The notes under the pieces: generated by a model
Told to the model about the DNA's origin: nothing
Seen by the model: only the letters and a program-made list of their open reading frames with translations
Databases searched by the model: none
Program-made: the position numbers and the translations under genes
Assembly: GCF_000661915.1 (NCBI RefSeq)
Contig: NZ_CP007509.1
Span: 2,497,501-2,561,500, forward strand
From: Stutzerimonas decontaminans
Lineage (GTDB): Bacteria > Pseudomonadota > Gammaproteobacteria > Pseudomonadales > Pseudomonadaceae
Direction: 5' to 3'
Length of the DNA stretch: 64,000 nucleotides
Shown: positions 41,327-50,153 of the stretch, piece by piece
Position numbering within the stretch: the stretch's first letter is position 1
Layout of the letters: each line of letters starts with the position of its first letter

Positions 41327-42796
41327 ATGGCCGTTTGGATTCGCGATCTGTCGCTCAAGTACAAATTCTGGGCGCTCAACATGGTGACCTTCGTCATCGC
41401 CTTGTTGCTGGTGCTCTATGCCGTGCAGCTGGAACAAACGGCCCGCAGTGCCGACGCCCAGTTAGCCGCGCAGGCACGCGCGTCGCTGCTGGCTGCCTGG
41501 CCAGACTCCGCCGCGCTGCCGCAAGCGCCGGACCTGGTTTTGTTCCAGCCGAACCAGCGCGCCTCGGTCGAAGGGCGGCCGCTTGCCGACAGGGGCTGGA
41601 CTGCCCTCGCCCATGACCGCCTGTTCGCCAGTAACCCTGTCATAGGCGCGCAGGTGCTCACCCGCGCCGATGGCACCACGCTTGCCGTACTGGCGCGCAC
41701 GCCGGGCGTGATGCAGGTGCTGGGCCAACACTTTTTCAGCTACGCCGTGGCAGTGGCGGTACTGATGCTTGGCCTGCTCGCCGCCTCCCAGCTGCTGATT
41801 CGCTTCCTGCTTAGCCACCTCAACACGCTCAAGGACGTCATGCTGCATGTCGAGCGCAGCGGCGACCTGCAGGCCCGCGTACCGCTGGACAGCCGTGACG
41901 AAGTCGGCCAGATGGCCGGTGCGTTCAACGCCATGCAGGGCGGCTATCAGCGTGTGGTCAGCACCGTCGCCCAGGCCGCCGCGCGCCTGGATCAGGGCGC
42001 CAGCCGGCTGGCCTCAAGCATGAACGATGTGCATAGCGGCATGCGCGGCCAGCAGGGCGAAACCGACCAGGCAGCCACGGCGATCAACGAGATGAGCGCC
42101 ACGGTGCATCAGATTGCCGAACATGCCCGCGAAACCCGCGACCTGTCGCAGAATGCCGATCGCCTCGCAGGCGACGGCCATCGGGTGGTCGGGCGGGTGG
42201 AGAAATCCATTTCCAGCCTGTCCCAGGGTGTGCAGCAGACCGGCGAGATGATCGAGCAGCTCGCTGCCGACAGCCAGAAGATCAACGGTGTGGTCAGCGT
42301 GATTCACAGCATCGCCGAGCAGACCAACCTGCTGGCGCTCAACGCTGCGATCGAAGCCGCCCGCGCCGGTGAACAGGGTCGCGGTTTCGCGGTGGTGGCC
42401 GACGAGGTACGCAACCTGGCCAAACGCGTGCAGGACTCCACCGACGAGATCACCCAGATGATCACCGGACTGCAATCGATGACCCGCGACGCCGTGGAGT
42501 TCATGCAGGAGAGCTCGCTCAAGGCCGACGATTGCGTACGTGAGGCCCACGAGGCCGCGCAGGCCCTGGAGGCCATCGCCGGCGCAGTCGCGCAGATGCG
42601 CGAAAGCAATACGCAGATCGCTGTGGCGGCCGAACAGCAGAGCCAGGTGGCCGAAGAGCTCAACCGCTCGGTTACCGGCATTCGCGACGTCACCGAGCGC
42701 ACCGTGGAGCAGACCGTCAGCTCCGCCAGCACCAGCGCCGACCTCGCCGCCCTCTCCACCGACCTCAGTCGCGCCATCGGCCAGCTCAGGCTCTGA
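41327..42796 (+). CDS. Methyl-accepting chemotaxis protein
   Basis: This is an inner-membrane receptor of 489 residues. TM1 lies at about 13-33, a short periplasmic domain at about 34-135, TM2 at about 137-160, then HAMP ([21 protein letters not shown]...[11 protein letters not shown]) and a cytoplasmic signalling domain with the hairpin tip [39 protein letters not shown]. The ligand domain of about 100 residues is too divergent to identify. No C-terminal CheR-binding pentapeptide is present. Hairpins follow at 42809-42831. Confidence 0.94.
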   Translation: MAVWIRDLSLKYKFWALNMVTFVIALLLVLYAVQLEQTARSADAQLAAQARASLLAAWPDSAALPQAPDLVLFQPNQRASVEGRPLADRGWTALAHDRLFASNPVIGAQVLTRADGTTLAVLARTPGVMQVLGQHFFSYAVAVAVLMLGLLAASQLLIRFLLSHLNTLKDVMLHVERSGDLQARVPLDSRDEVGQMAGAFNAMQGGYQRVVSTVAQAAARLDQGASRLASSMNDVHSGMRGQQGETDQAATAINEMSATVHQIAEHARETRDLSQNADRLAGDGHRVVGRVEKSISSLSQGVQQTGEMIEQLAADSQKINGVVSVIHSIAEQTNLLALNAAIEAARAGEQGRGFAVVADEVRNLAKRVQDSTDEITQMITGLQSMTRDAVEFMQESSLKADDCVREAHEAAQALEAIAGAVAQMRESNTQIAVAAEQQSQVAEELNRSVTGIRDVTERTVEQTVSSASTSADLAALSTDLSRAIGQLRL

Positions 42797-42808
42797 GGCA
42801 CTTCCCGC

Positions 42809-42831
42809 GCCGCGTTGCACCACAACGCGGC
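42809..42831 (+). terminator. Hairpin after chemoreceptor gene
   Basis: GCCGCGTTG, the loop CACCA and CAACGCGGC form a nine-pair stem 12 bases after the stop codon. A second hairpin (TGCCTG/CAGGCA) follows at once. There is no strong T-run. Confidence 0.45.
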
Positions 42832-42938
42832 CTTGCCTGCCCGAAAAACAGGCAGCATCCAGTTTCATGCCCCATCAAGGGGCACCTCCCCACCCGCTGC
42901 TCAGCACAACAAGCCGCTGACGCCCGTCATTCGTGCGT

Positions 42939-42954
42939 TGGCACCGCTCTTGCT
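42939..42954 (+). promoter_or_regulatory. Sigma-54-type promoter of guanidine unit 1
   Basis: TTGGCACC followed by TTGCT gives GG (42940-42941), ten bases, GC (42952-42953), which is close to the TGGCACN5TTGC consensus. Transcription would start near 42965, just ahead of the riboswitch. This implies activation by an enhancer-binding protein such as NtrC under nitrogen limitation. I did not find a convincing NtrC site pair. Confidence 0.65.
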
Positions 42955-42996
42955 TTGCTGATGGTGCAGGCCAAGCTGCTGCAAAAATTCGAAATA

Positions 42997-43087
42997 GCCG
43001 ACTAGGGTTCCGACTCGCCTGCGAGTGGCTGGTCCGAGAGTTGGCGACCTCCAGTGAGGTTACACGGCGGGATAAAAGCCCGGGAGA
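42997..43087 (+). ncRNA. Guanidine-I riboswitch (ykkC), copy 1
   Basis: The aptamer shows all the conserved blocks of the ykkC class: CTAGGGTTCCG (43002-43012), CTGGTCCGAGAG (43029-43040), ACACGG (43062-43067) and GGGATAAAAGCCCGGGAGA (43069-43087). P1 is GCCGAC (42997-43002) with GTTGGC (43040-43045), and ACCTC/GAGGT forms a further helix. The class binds guanidinium and turns genes on. Downstream, CTCC (43107-43110) could pair with the GGAG of the first ribosome-binding site, suggesting control of translation. Confidence 0.95.
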
Positions 43088-43140
43088 ACAGCGTGATTGC
43101 ACGCAGCTCCTGCGCCATCCCAAATACTGGAGGGTTTGCC

Positions 43141-43227
43141 ATGTGCCCGTTCGAATCGGCTCTGCCGTTCACCGCCCTGCCCATTCTCAAGGCCACTGCA
43201 ACCCGAGGCGCCTGCCTATGCGCCTGA
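43141..43227 (+). CDS. Possible 28-codon leader ORF overlapping the permease gene
   Basis: A strong ribosome-binding site (GGAGGG, six bases before ATG) begins a 28-residue frame, MCPFESALPFTALPILKATA..., that ends at TGA 43225-43227, ten bases inside the permease gene. It may couple riboswitch-controlled translation to the permease. It may also be the remnant of a deleted gene, as unit 1 has no binding protein. No signal peptide is apparent. Confidence 0.4.
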   Translation: MCPFESALPFTALPILKATATRGACLCA

Positions 43228-44033
43228 TCAATCGCACGCCGAGCCGCACTGGCTGGCTCGCCCTGGCCATACTGCCCTTTGCCCTGTTACTGGCGCTGTA
43301 CCTGACCAGCTCGACCCAGCGCCTGGAACTCAACCCTAACGACAAACTGCTGCCCAGCTTCAGCCAGATGAGCGCAGCGGTAGAGCGCCTTGCTTTCACC
43401 CCGGACAAACGCTCCGGTGACTACCTGTTCTGGCAGGACACCGCGTCCAGCCTCAAGCGCCTCGGCACCGGCCTCGCCATCGCTGCGATGGCCGGCCTCT
43501 GCCTGGGCGTTGCCGCTGGTACGCTGCCGCTGTTCGCTGCGCCGCTGTCGCCGCTGCTCACGGTACTGTCCATGGTGCCGCCGCTGGCGATCCTGCCGAT
43601 CCTGTTCATCGTGTTCGGGCTGGGCGAGCTGTCCAAGGTGATGCTGATCGTCATCGGCATCACGCCGATACTGGCGCGCGATCTGGAACAACGCGCCCGC
43701 GAGATCCCCCGCGAACTGCTGATCAAGGCGCAGACCCTCGGCGCCAACACCTGGACGCTGATCCTGCGTCTGGTCCTGCCACAGCTCATGCCGCGCCTGA
43801 TGATCAGCCTGCGTCTGGTGCTCGGCTCGGCGTGGCTTTTCCTCATCGCTGCTGAGGCCATCGCCTCCACCGACGGACTCGGCTACCGCATCTTCCTCGT
43901 GCGTCGCTACATGGCCATGGACGTGATCCTGCCCTACGTCGCCTGGATCACGCTGCTGGCCTGGGCCATGGATTTCTCCCTGCGGCGCCTGACGCAGCTG
44001 CTATTCCCCTGGTACGAAGGAGCCAAGGCATGA
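43218..44033 (+). CDS. ABC transporter permease (nitrate/sulfonate/taurine type), unit 1
   Basis: The protein has 271 residues and about six membrane helices. TM1 lies at about 11-30, then an extracytoplasmic loop with LNPNDKLLPSFSQMSAAV. The BPD_transp_1 domain follows, with the EAA-like loop PRELLIKAQTLGANTWTLILRLVLPQLMP. Permeases of this type next to guanidine carboxylase are taken to import guanidine or a related compound. It is preceded by the riboswitch and the short leader frame. Its stop overlaps the ATPase start. No binding-protein gene accompanies it. Confidence 0.9.
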   Translation: MRLINRTPSRTGWLALAILPFALLLALYLTSSTQRLELNPNDKLLPSFSQMSAAVERLAFTPDKRSGDYLFWQDTASSLKRLGTGLAIAAMAGLCLGVAAGTLPLFAAPLSPLLTVLSMVPPLAILPILFIVFGLGELSKVMLIVIGITPILARDLEQRAREIPRELLIKAQTLGANTWTLILRLVLPQLMPRLMISLRLVLGSAWLFLIAAEAIASTDGLGYRIFLVRRYMAMDVILPYVAWITLLAWAMDFSLRRLTQLLFPWYEGAKA

Positions 44034-44920
44034 GCGCCAAACAAAGCGGAGTCGCCGCCACCAGCCAGGCCTTGGCAAATCTTGAGCACCATGCGCGTGA
44101 AAATCGCACCGCGGACAGTTCCAAACCATTCATCCAAGTCAAAAACGTCTGGCAGGAGTACGGCGACCAAGTGGTGCTGGAGCGCTTGAATCTGAACATC
44201 GCTGAAGGCGAGTTCTGCACCCTGGTCGGCGCCTCCGGCTGCGGCAAGTCAACCTTCCTGCGCCTGCTGCTCGGCCAGGAAACACCGAGCCGCGGCGAAC
44301 TGCTGCTGGACGGAAAGCCACTGGCCAGCGAGCCGGATGCCAGCCGTGGCGTGGTCTTCCAGCGCTACTCGGTGTTTCCGCATCTAACCGTGCTGGACAA
44401 CGTCGCCCTCGGCCTGGAGCTGCCGCGCACTCCGCTGCTCGGCCGCCTGTTCGGGCGCCACAAGCGCGAAGCACGCGAGCAGGCTGCGCAGATGCTGCAC
44501 AAGGTCGGCCTCGGCCATGCGCTGGACAAATACCCGGCGCAGCTATCCGGCGGCATGCAGCAGCGCCTGGCCATCGCCCAGGCGCTGATCATGAAGCCGC
44601 GCGTGCTGCTGCTTGACGAACCCTTCGGCGCGCTCGATCCCGGCATCCGCAAGGACATGCATGCGCTGCTGCTGGAGCTGTGGCAGGAAACCCGGCTGAC
44701 CGTGTTCATGGTCACCCACGACCTGTCGGAAGGCTTCACCCTCGGCAGCCGCATCCTGGTCTTCGACAAGCCGCGCATCGATCCCCACGCCCCGGGCGCC
44801 TATGGCGCGCGGGTGACCTATGACATTCCGCTGCACGAGGGCCGCCACGCACCCGGCGCGTCCACAGGCCTTCCGGCTGCCCTCAGCGAGCCACTTCGAA
44901 CTGCCTATCAAGGAGCCTGA
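44030..44920 (+). CDS. ABC transporter ATP-binding protein, unit 1
   Basis: The ATPase has 296 residues in the TauB/SsuB/NrtD group. It shows Walker [10 protein letters not shown], the Q-loop VFQRYSVFPHLTVLDNV, the signature [14 protein letters not shown], Walker [13 protein letters not shown] and the H-loop THD. An N-terminal extension of about 30 residues and a C-terminal tail of about 40 go beyond the core. Its ATG overlaps the permease stop (ATGA). Confidence 0.92.
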   Translation: MSAKQSGVAATSQALANLEHHARENRTADSSKPFIQVKNVWQEYGDQVVLERLNLNIAEGEFCTLVGASGCGKSTFLRLLLGQETPSRGELLLDGKPLASEPDASRGVVFQRYSVFPHLTVLDNVALGLELPRTPLLGRLFGRHKREAREQAAQMLHKVGLGHALDKYPAQLSGGMQQRLAIAQALIMKPRVLLLDEPFGALDPGIRKDMHALLLELWQETRLTVFMVTHDLSEGFTLGSRILVFDKPRIDPHAPGAYGARVTYDIPLHEGRHAPGASTGLPAALSEPLRTAYQGA

Positions 44921-44921
44921 C

Positions 44922-45650
44922 ATGAGTGCTTCACTCGCGATCCGCCCCACGCTGTACGAGGAAACCGTTCCCGGCGGCGGCCACACCTCCTTCGTTCTCA
45001 AACGCGGCCAGCTGCTGCGCCTGACTGATCTCGAAGGCGGCGCCAACGTCAGCCTGATGCTGCTCAACGCGCACGAGAAGAGTGAGCGACTGAACCTGCC
45101 AGACACGCTCAAGGGCCAGCACACCGCCAAACTCACCGCCGGCCACTGCCTGTACTCGGACATGGGCCGCGTGCTCGCCGCCATCACCGCGGACACCTGC
45201 GGCTGGCACGACAGCTTCGGCGGCGTGCTCAACGCCGAAGAGGTGACCGAAAAGTACGGCGAGGGACGCTACCAAGAACTGCGCAACGGCTTTTTCCGCA
45301 ACGGCACGGACAATCTGCTGGTGGAAATGGGCAAGTGGGACCTGAACCTGCAGGACCTTTTGATGGTGCTCAACCTGTTCAGTCGGGTGGATGTCGATGC
45401 CGACGGCGCTTTCGCCTATCAGCCGGGCAACAGCCAGCCCGGCGACTACGTCGAGCTGTACGCACCGATGGACACGCTGGTGATCCTCACTGCGCTGCAG
45501 CATCCGCTGGACCCGAACCCAACCTACACCCCGAAACCGGTGCAGCTCAGCTGGCACAGCGTCGCCAGCGACGGCATCAGTGTTCTCTGCCGCACCTCGC
45601 GGCCGGAGAACGGCCGCGCCTTCCATAACACCGAACGGCTGTACGTCTGA
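44922..45650 (+). CDS. Urea-carboxylase-associated protein (DUF1989), carboxyguanidine deiminase subunit type
   Basis: The protein has 242 residues. Segments LRLTDLEGGANVSLMLLNA, LYSDMGRVLAAITADTCGWHD and GDYVELYAPMDTLVILTALQHPLDP are shared with the next gene product, so the two are paralogous DUF1989 proteins. In guanidine-degrading bacteria such a pair (CgdA/CgdB) forms a deiminase that converts carboxyguanidine to allophanate. Which gene matches which subunit I leave open. AGGAG lies six bases before the ATG at 44922. Confidence 0.9.
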   Translation: MSASLAIRPTLYEETVPGGGHTSFVLKRGQLLRLTDLEGGANVSLMLLNAHEKSERLNLPDTLKGQHTAKLTAGHCLYSDMGRVLAAITADTCGWHDSFGGVLNAEEVTEKYGEGRYQELRNGFFRNGTDNLLVEMGKWDLNLQDLLMVLNLFSRVDVDADGAFAYQPGNSQPGDYVELYAPMDTLVILTALQHPLDPNPTYTPKPVQLSWHSVASDGISVLCRTSRPENGRAFHNTERLYV

Positions 45651-45661
45651 GGAGTGCCTAG

Positions 45662-46297
45662 ATGACGATCGTTGCAAGCAACCTGCACCCTGAAACCGCC
45701 GTGTTCCGCCACGAAATCCCCGCTGGCGAGCCGTATCTGTTCGAAGTGAAGGCCGGCCAGACCCTGCGCCTGCTCGATCTGGAAGGCAACCAGGCCGTGG
45801 ACACGCTGTTCTTCAGCGCGAGGAATCCGCGCGAACGCTACGACCCGCAACGCACCCTGCGCAAGCAGAACCGCGTCTACCTCACCACCGGCACGGTGCT
45901 CTATTCGAACCTCGGCAATCCGCTGCTGACTATCGTCGCCGACACCTGCGGTCGCCACGACACCCTCGGCGGCGCCTGCGCCCAGGAGAGCAACGTGGTG
46001 CGCTATGCGCTGGACAAGCGCTACATGCACAGCTGCCGCGACAATTTCCTGCGCGCCAGCCTCAACGACGGCCGCCTCACCAAGCGCGACATCGGCGCCA
46101 ACATCAACTTCTTCATGAACGTGCCGGTGACGCCCGAAGGCGGCCTGACCTTCGCCGACGGCATCTCCGCGCCGGGCAAGTACGTGGAGCTCAAGGCCGA
46201 GCAGGACGTGATCATGCTGATCTCCAACTGCCCGCAGCTGAACAACCCCTGCAACGGCTGGAACCCGACCCCTGCCGAGGTGCTGGTGTGGGACTGA
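45662..46297 (+). CDS. Urea-carboxylase-associated protein (DUF1989), second subunit
   Basis: The protein has 211 residues. Conserved segments are [52 protein letters not shown] and [28 protein letters not shown]. Conserved Cys and His residues (CGRHD, NCPQ, NPC) are likely metal or catalytic residues. It starts 11 bases after the partner gene with GAGGAG upstream. Together with that gene it marks the neighbouring carboxylase as guanidine- and not urea-specific. Confidence 0.9.
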   Translation: MTIVASNLHPETAVFRHEIPAGEPYLFEVKAGQTLRLLDLEGNQAVDTLFFSARNPRERYDPQRTLRKQNRVYLTTGTVLYSNLGNPLLTIVADTCGRHDTLGGACAQESNVVRYALDKRYMHSCRDNFLRASLNDGRLTKRDIGANINFFMNVPVTPEGGLTFADGISAPGKYVELKAEQDVIMLISNCPQLNNPCNGWNPTPAEVLVWD

Positions 46298-46416
46298 TAC
46301 CGCTGTTGCGACGCCACTTGCTGCCGCTGCTGCAGGCGCGCGCCGGGCAGCGGCCCGAGTTGCCGGCAGCGAAGAAACCCTCTCCAACCACGGACGGCCG
46401 TGGCGCAGATGAATAA
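46288..46416 (+). CDS. Possible 42-residue ORF before the carboxylase gene
   Basis: A GTG at 46288 inside the end of the DUF1989 gene opens a frame ending at TAA 46414-46416. It is basic and leucine-rich at the start ([20 protein letters not shown]) and Pro/Lys-rich at the end. There is no clear ribosome-binding site. It fills most of the 158-base gap. It is included as a hypothetical with little support. Confidence 0.2.
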   Translation: MGLIPLLRRHLLPLLQARAGQRPELPAAKKPSPTTDGRGADE

Positions 46417-46455
46417 AGGCGGGACGGCCCGCCAGCCCTTCGAGGGTTACTGAAG

Positions 46456-49400
46456 ATGTTCGACAAACTCCTGATCGCCAACCGCGGCGCCATAGCCTGC
46501 CGCATCCTGCGTACGCTACGTGACCTGGACGTGAATGGCGTCGCCGTTTACTCCGAGGCCGACGCCGCCAGCCTGCATATCCAGCAGGCCGCCGAGGCTC
46601 ACAGCCTGGGCGAAGGCCCGGCAGCGCAGACCTATCTGGTGGTGGAGAAGATTCTCCGCATCGCCCGGGAAACCGGCGCGAAAGCCATCCACCCCGGCTA
46701 CGGTTTTCTCTCCGAAAACGCCGCCTTTGCCGAGGCCTGCGAGGCGGCGGGCATCGCCTTCGTCGGCCCGACGCCGAAGCAGTTGCGCGTGTTCGGCCTC
46801 AAGCACACCGCCCGCGCCCTGGCCAAGCAACATGCAGTGCCGATGCTGGAAGGCACCGAGCTGCTCGACAGCCTCACCGATGCTCTCGGCGCCGCCGAGC
46901 AGGTCGGCTACCCGGTGATGCTGAAAAGCACCGCCGGCGGTGGCGGTATCGGCATGCGCGTGTGCCGCTCGGCGGCGGAGCTCACTGATGCCTTCGACGC
47001 GGTCAAGCGCCTGGGGCAGAACAACTTCAGCGATTCGGGCGTGTTCATCGAGAAATACATCGAGCGCGCCCGCCACCTGGAAGTACAGGTGTTCGGCGAC
47101 GGCCAGGGTGACGTGATCGCCCTGGGCGTGCGCGACTGCTCGGTGCAACGGCGCAACCAGAAGGTGCTGGAGGAAACCCCGGCGCCGAACCTGCCGACCG
47201 GCATGGCCGAGGCGCTGTGCGAAGCGGCGATCAAGCTGGCCAAGGCGGTCAATTACCGCAGCGCCGGCACGGTCGAGTTCGTTTACGACGCCGAGGCCGA
47301 GCAGTTCTATTTCCTTGAGGTGAACACCCGCCTGCAGGTCGAGCATGGCGTCACCGAGCAGGTCTGGGGCGTCGATCTGGTGCGCTGGATGATCGAGCTG
47401 GCCGCCGGCGACCTGCCCCCGCTGGCGGAGCTGGCGAAAACGCTGAAGCCGTCGGGCCATTCGATCCAGGCGCGCCTGTATGCCGAAGACCCGGGCCGGG
47501 ATTTCCAGCCCAGCCCCGGCCTGCTCACCGCCGTGGATTTTCCCAAGGGCGACGGCAAAGCCCTGCGTATCGACACCTGGGTCGAGGCTGGTTGCGAGAT
47601 CCCGCCCTATTTCGACCCGATGGTCGCCAAGCTGATCACCTGGGCGCCGGATCGGGAGAGCGCCCGTGTCGCGCTGGATACCGCGCTGGGCGACACCCTG
47701 CTCTACGGCGTGGAAACCAACCGCACTTACCTTCGGCAGATCCTCGGCTATGCGCCCTTCGCCAGCGGCAACCCCTGGACCCGCTGCCTGGAGAGGCTCA
47801 GCTACAAGGCCAGTACCTTCGAGGTTATCAGCGCCGGCACCCAGACCACCGTACAGGACTTCCCCGGCCGCCTCGGCTACTGGGCGGTAGGCGTGCCGCC
47901 GTCCGGCCCGATGGACAGCCGCGCCCTGCGTCTGGGCAATGCCCTGCTCGGCAACGCCGAAGACGCCGCCGGGCTGGAAATCACCATGAGCGGGCCGATC
48001 CTGCGCTTCAACACCGAGGCGGTGGTGGCAATTACCGGCGCGCAGATTCCGCTCAAGCTAGATGACGTCGAACAGCCGATGAATACGGCGATCCTGATCA
48101 AGGCCGGCAGTACGCTGACCATGGGTACCATCGCCGGCGCCGGCTCGCGGTCGTATCTGTGCGTGCGCGGCGGTCTGCAGGTGCCGGACTACTTGGGCAG
48201 CAAGAGCACCTTCACCCTCGGCCAGTTCGGCGGCCACGGCGGCCGCGCCTTGCGTGCCGGCGACGTGCTGCACCTCGCCCCGCTGACCGATTCATCTGCC
48301 GGCGCCGCGCTGGCCGTCGAGCTGTGCAGCGCCCTGCCGGCGGTCCGCGAGCTGCGGGTGATCTACGGCCCGCACGGCGCGCCGGAGTATTTCACCGAGG
48401 GCTATATCCAGACCTTCTTCGGCACCGACTGGGAAGTGCACTTCAACTCCAGCCGCACCGGCGTGCGCCTGATCGGACCCAAGCCCGAGTGGGTGCGCGA
48501 GAGCGGCGGCGAGGCTGGTCTGCACCCGTCGAACATCCACGACAACCCCTACGCCATCGGCGCGGTGGACTTCACTGGCGACATGCCGGTGATCCTCGGC
48601 CCGGACGGTCCGAGCCTGGGCGGCTTCGTCTGCCCGGTGACCATTATCGAAGCCGACCTCTGGCAGCTCGGCCAGCTCAAGGCCGGCGACAAGGTGCGCT
48701 TCGTGCCGGTGGACGTGGCCAGCGCACGCAAGCTGGCCCAGGCAGCCAACATCGAGTGCGCCCATCTTGCCGCCGCGCCGGTGCCGTGCGTGCCGGTGGC
48801 GCTGCAATCGCCCATCGTGCTGGATATCGGCGAGGCGGATACGCGCCTGGTGGCGCGCCTCTCCGGCGACACCCACCTCTTGCTGGAAATCGGCCAACCG
48901 GAGTTGGACCTGGTGCTGCGCTTCCGTGGCCATGCGCTGATGCAGGCACTGGAGGCCAAGCAGTTGGACGGCGTCATCGACCTCACTCCCGGCATCCGCT
49001 CCCTGCAGGTGCACTACCAGCCGGAAACCCTGGCGCTGCAGACGCTGCTCGACATCGTCGCCGGTGAATGGGACGCGGTGTGCGCCGCGCAGGATCTCAA
49101 GGTGCCATCGCGCATCGTCCATCTGCCGCTGTCCTGGGACGACCCGGCCTGCACGCTTGCAATCGAGAAGTACATGACCACGGTGCGCAAGGACGCGCCC
49201 TGGTGCCCGAGCAACCTGGAGTTCATCCGCCGCATCAACGACCTGCCGGACCTCGACGAGGTGTACCGCACGGTATTCGAGGCCAGCTACCTGGTGATGG
49301 GCCTGGGTGACGTATACCTCGGCGCGCCGGTGGCCACTCCGCTGGACCCACGGCATCGGCTGGTCACCACCAAGTACAACCCGGCGCGCACCTGGACGGC

Positions 49401-50055
49401 CGAAAACTCGGTCGGTATTGGGGGTGCCTACATGTGCGTCTACGGCATGGAAGGCCCAGGTGGCTACCAGTTCGTCGGCCGCACCCTGCAGATGTGGAAC
49501 CGCTACCGCGCGGTTGCGGCGTTCGGCGGCCAGCCGTGGCTGCTGCGTTTCTTCGACCAGATCCGCTTCTATCCGGTCTCGGCCGAGGAGCTGTTGAAGA
49601 TCCGCCGTGACTTCCCGCTGGGGCGCTACCCGCTGAAGATCGAGCAGACCGAGCTTCGCCTGTCGGACTACCAGGACTTTCTCGCCGCCGAGGCCGAAGG
49701 CATCGACGCCTTCCGCCGCCAGCAGCGCGCCGCCTTCGACGCCGAGCGCCAGCGCTGGATCGCGTCCGGCCAGGCACATTTCGAGAGCGAGGAAGTCGCT
49801 GCCGACCTCGGCGAAGATGCGCCGCTCGGCAGCGGACTGCACGGCATCGAAAGCCATATCGCCGGCAATCTCTGGCAGGTGTCGGTGGCAGAAGGCGCGC
49901 GGGTCGAGGCCGGCGACGTGCTGGTGATCCTCGAGAGCATGAAGATGGAGATTCCGCTCACCGCACCCGTCGCCGGGGTGGTGAAAGAGGTCCGCGCCCA
50001 GCCCGGCTCGCCGGTGCGCGCCGGCCAGCGAGTGGTGGTGATCGAGGAGGGGTGA
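46456..50055 (+). CDS. Biotin-dependent guanidine/urea carboxylase
   Basis: The protein has 1199 residues and three modules. A biotin carboxylase (about 1-450) shows KLLIANRGAIACRI, KSTAGGGGIGMRV, FLEVNTRLQVEHGVTE. A carboxyltransferase region (about 455-1080) joins KipA-like (SAGTQTTVQDFPGRLGYWAVGVPPSGPMD) and KipI-like parts. The C-terminal biotinyl domain carries the ILESMKMEIPL lysine. It carboxylates urea or guanidine using ATP and bicarbonate. The guanidine riboswitch and the two DUF1989 genes favour guanidine. Its stop lies close to the allophanate hydrolase gene. Confidence 0.93.
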   Translation: MFDKLLIANRGAIACRILRTLRDLDVNGVAVYSEADAASLHIQQAAEAHSLGEGPAAQTYLVVEKILRIARETGAKAIHPGYGFLSENAAFAEACEAAGIAFVGPTPKQLRVFGLKHTARALAKQHAVPMLEGTELLDSLTDALGAAEQVGYPVMLKSTAGGGGIGMRVCRSAAELTDAFDAVKRLGQNNFSDSGVFIEKYIERARHLEVQVFGDGQGDVIALGVRDCSVQRRNQKVLEETPAPNLPTGMAEALCEAAIKLAKAVNYRSAGTVEFVYDAEAEQFYFLEVNTRLQVEHGVTEQVWGVDLVRWMIELAAGDLPPLAELAKTLKPSGHSIQARLYAEDPGRDFQPSPGLLTAVDFPKGDGKALRIDTWVEAGCEIPPYFDPMVAKLITWAPDRESARVALDTALGDTLLYGVETNRTYLRQILGYAPFASGNPWTRCLERLSYKASTFEVISAGTQTTVQDFPGRLGYWAVGVPPSGPMDSRALRLGNALLGNAEDAAGLEITMSGPILRFNTEAVVAITGAQIPLKLDDVEQPMNTAILIKAGSTLTMGTIAGAGSRSYLCVRGGLQVPDYLGSKSTFTLGQFGGHGGRALRAGDVLHLAPLTDSSAGAALAVELCSALPAVRELRVIYGPHGAPEYFTEGYIQTFFGTDWEVHFNSSRTGVRLIGPKPEWVRESGGEAGLHPSNIHDNPYAIGAVDFTGDMPVILGPDGPSLGGFVCPVTIIEADLWQLGQLKAGDKVRFVPVDVASARKLAQAANIECAHLAAAPVPCVPVALQSPIVLDIGEADTRLVARLSGDTHLLLEIGQPELDLVLRFRGHALMQALEAKQLDGVIDLTPGIRSLQVHYQPETLALQTLLDIVAGEWDAVCAAQDLKVPSRIVHLPLSWDDPACTLAIEKYMTTVRKDAPWCPSNLEFIRRINDLPDLDEVYRTVFEASYLVMGLGDVYLGAPVATPLDPRHRLVTTKYNPARTWTAENSVGIGGAYMCVYGMEGPGGYQFVGRTLQMWNRYRAVAAFGGQPWLLRFFDQIRFYPVSAEELLKIRRDFPLGRYPLKIEQTELRLSDYQDFLAAEAEGIDAFRRQQRAAFDAERQRWIASGQAHFESEEVAADLGEDAPLGSGLHGIESHIAGNLWQVSVAEGARVEAGDVLVILESMKMEIPLTAPVAGVVKEVRAQPGSPVRAGQRVVVIEEG

Positions 50056-50080
50056 GCCCGAAGCAACCGTATCCACCAAC

Positions 50081-50145
50081 CGGCCCACCGGGCCGGCAAC
50101 AAACATCGCGGTGGGAAAGGCTTCGCCGTTTCCCACCCTACGAGG
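50081..50145. repeat. Palindromes before the allophanate hydrolase gene
   Basis: CCGGCCC-ACC-GGGCCGG forms a compact hairpin (50081-50097). GTGGGAAA (50111-50118) pairs with TTTCCCAC (50129-50136) around GGCTTCGCCG. The right end CCACCCTACGAGG (50133-50145) is identical to the end of the element at 14341-14410, which places it in the same repeat family. Confidence 0.6.
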
Positions 50146-50153
50146 GACATGAG

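Noticed and set aside
43218..44920. Unit 1 ABC genes as a nitrate or taurine transporter
   Set aside because: Family similarity alone suggests that, but the guanidine riboswitch and downstream carboxylase make guanidine-type import more likely.
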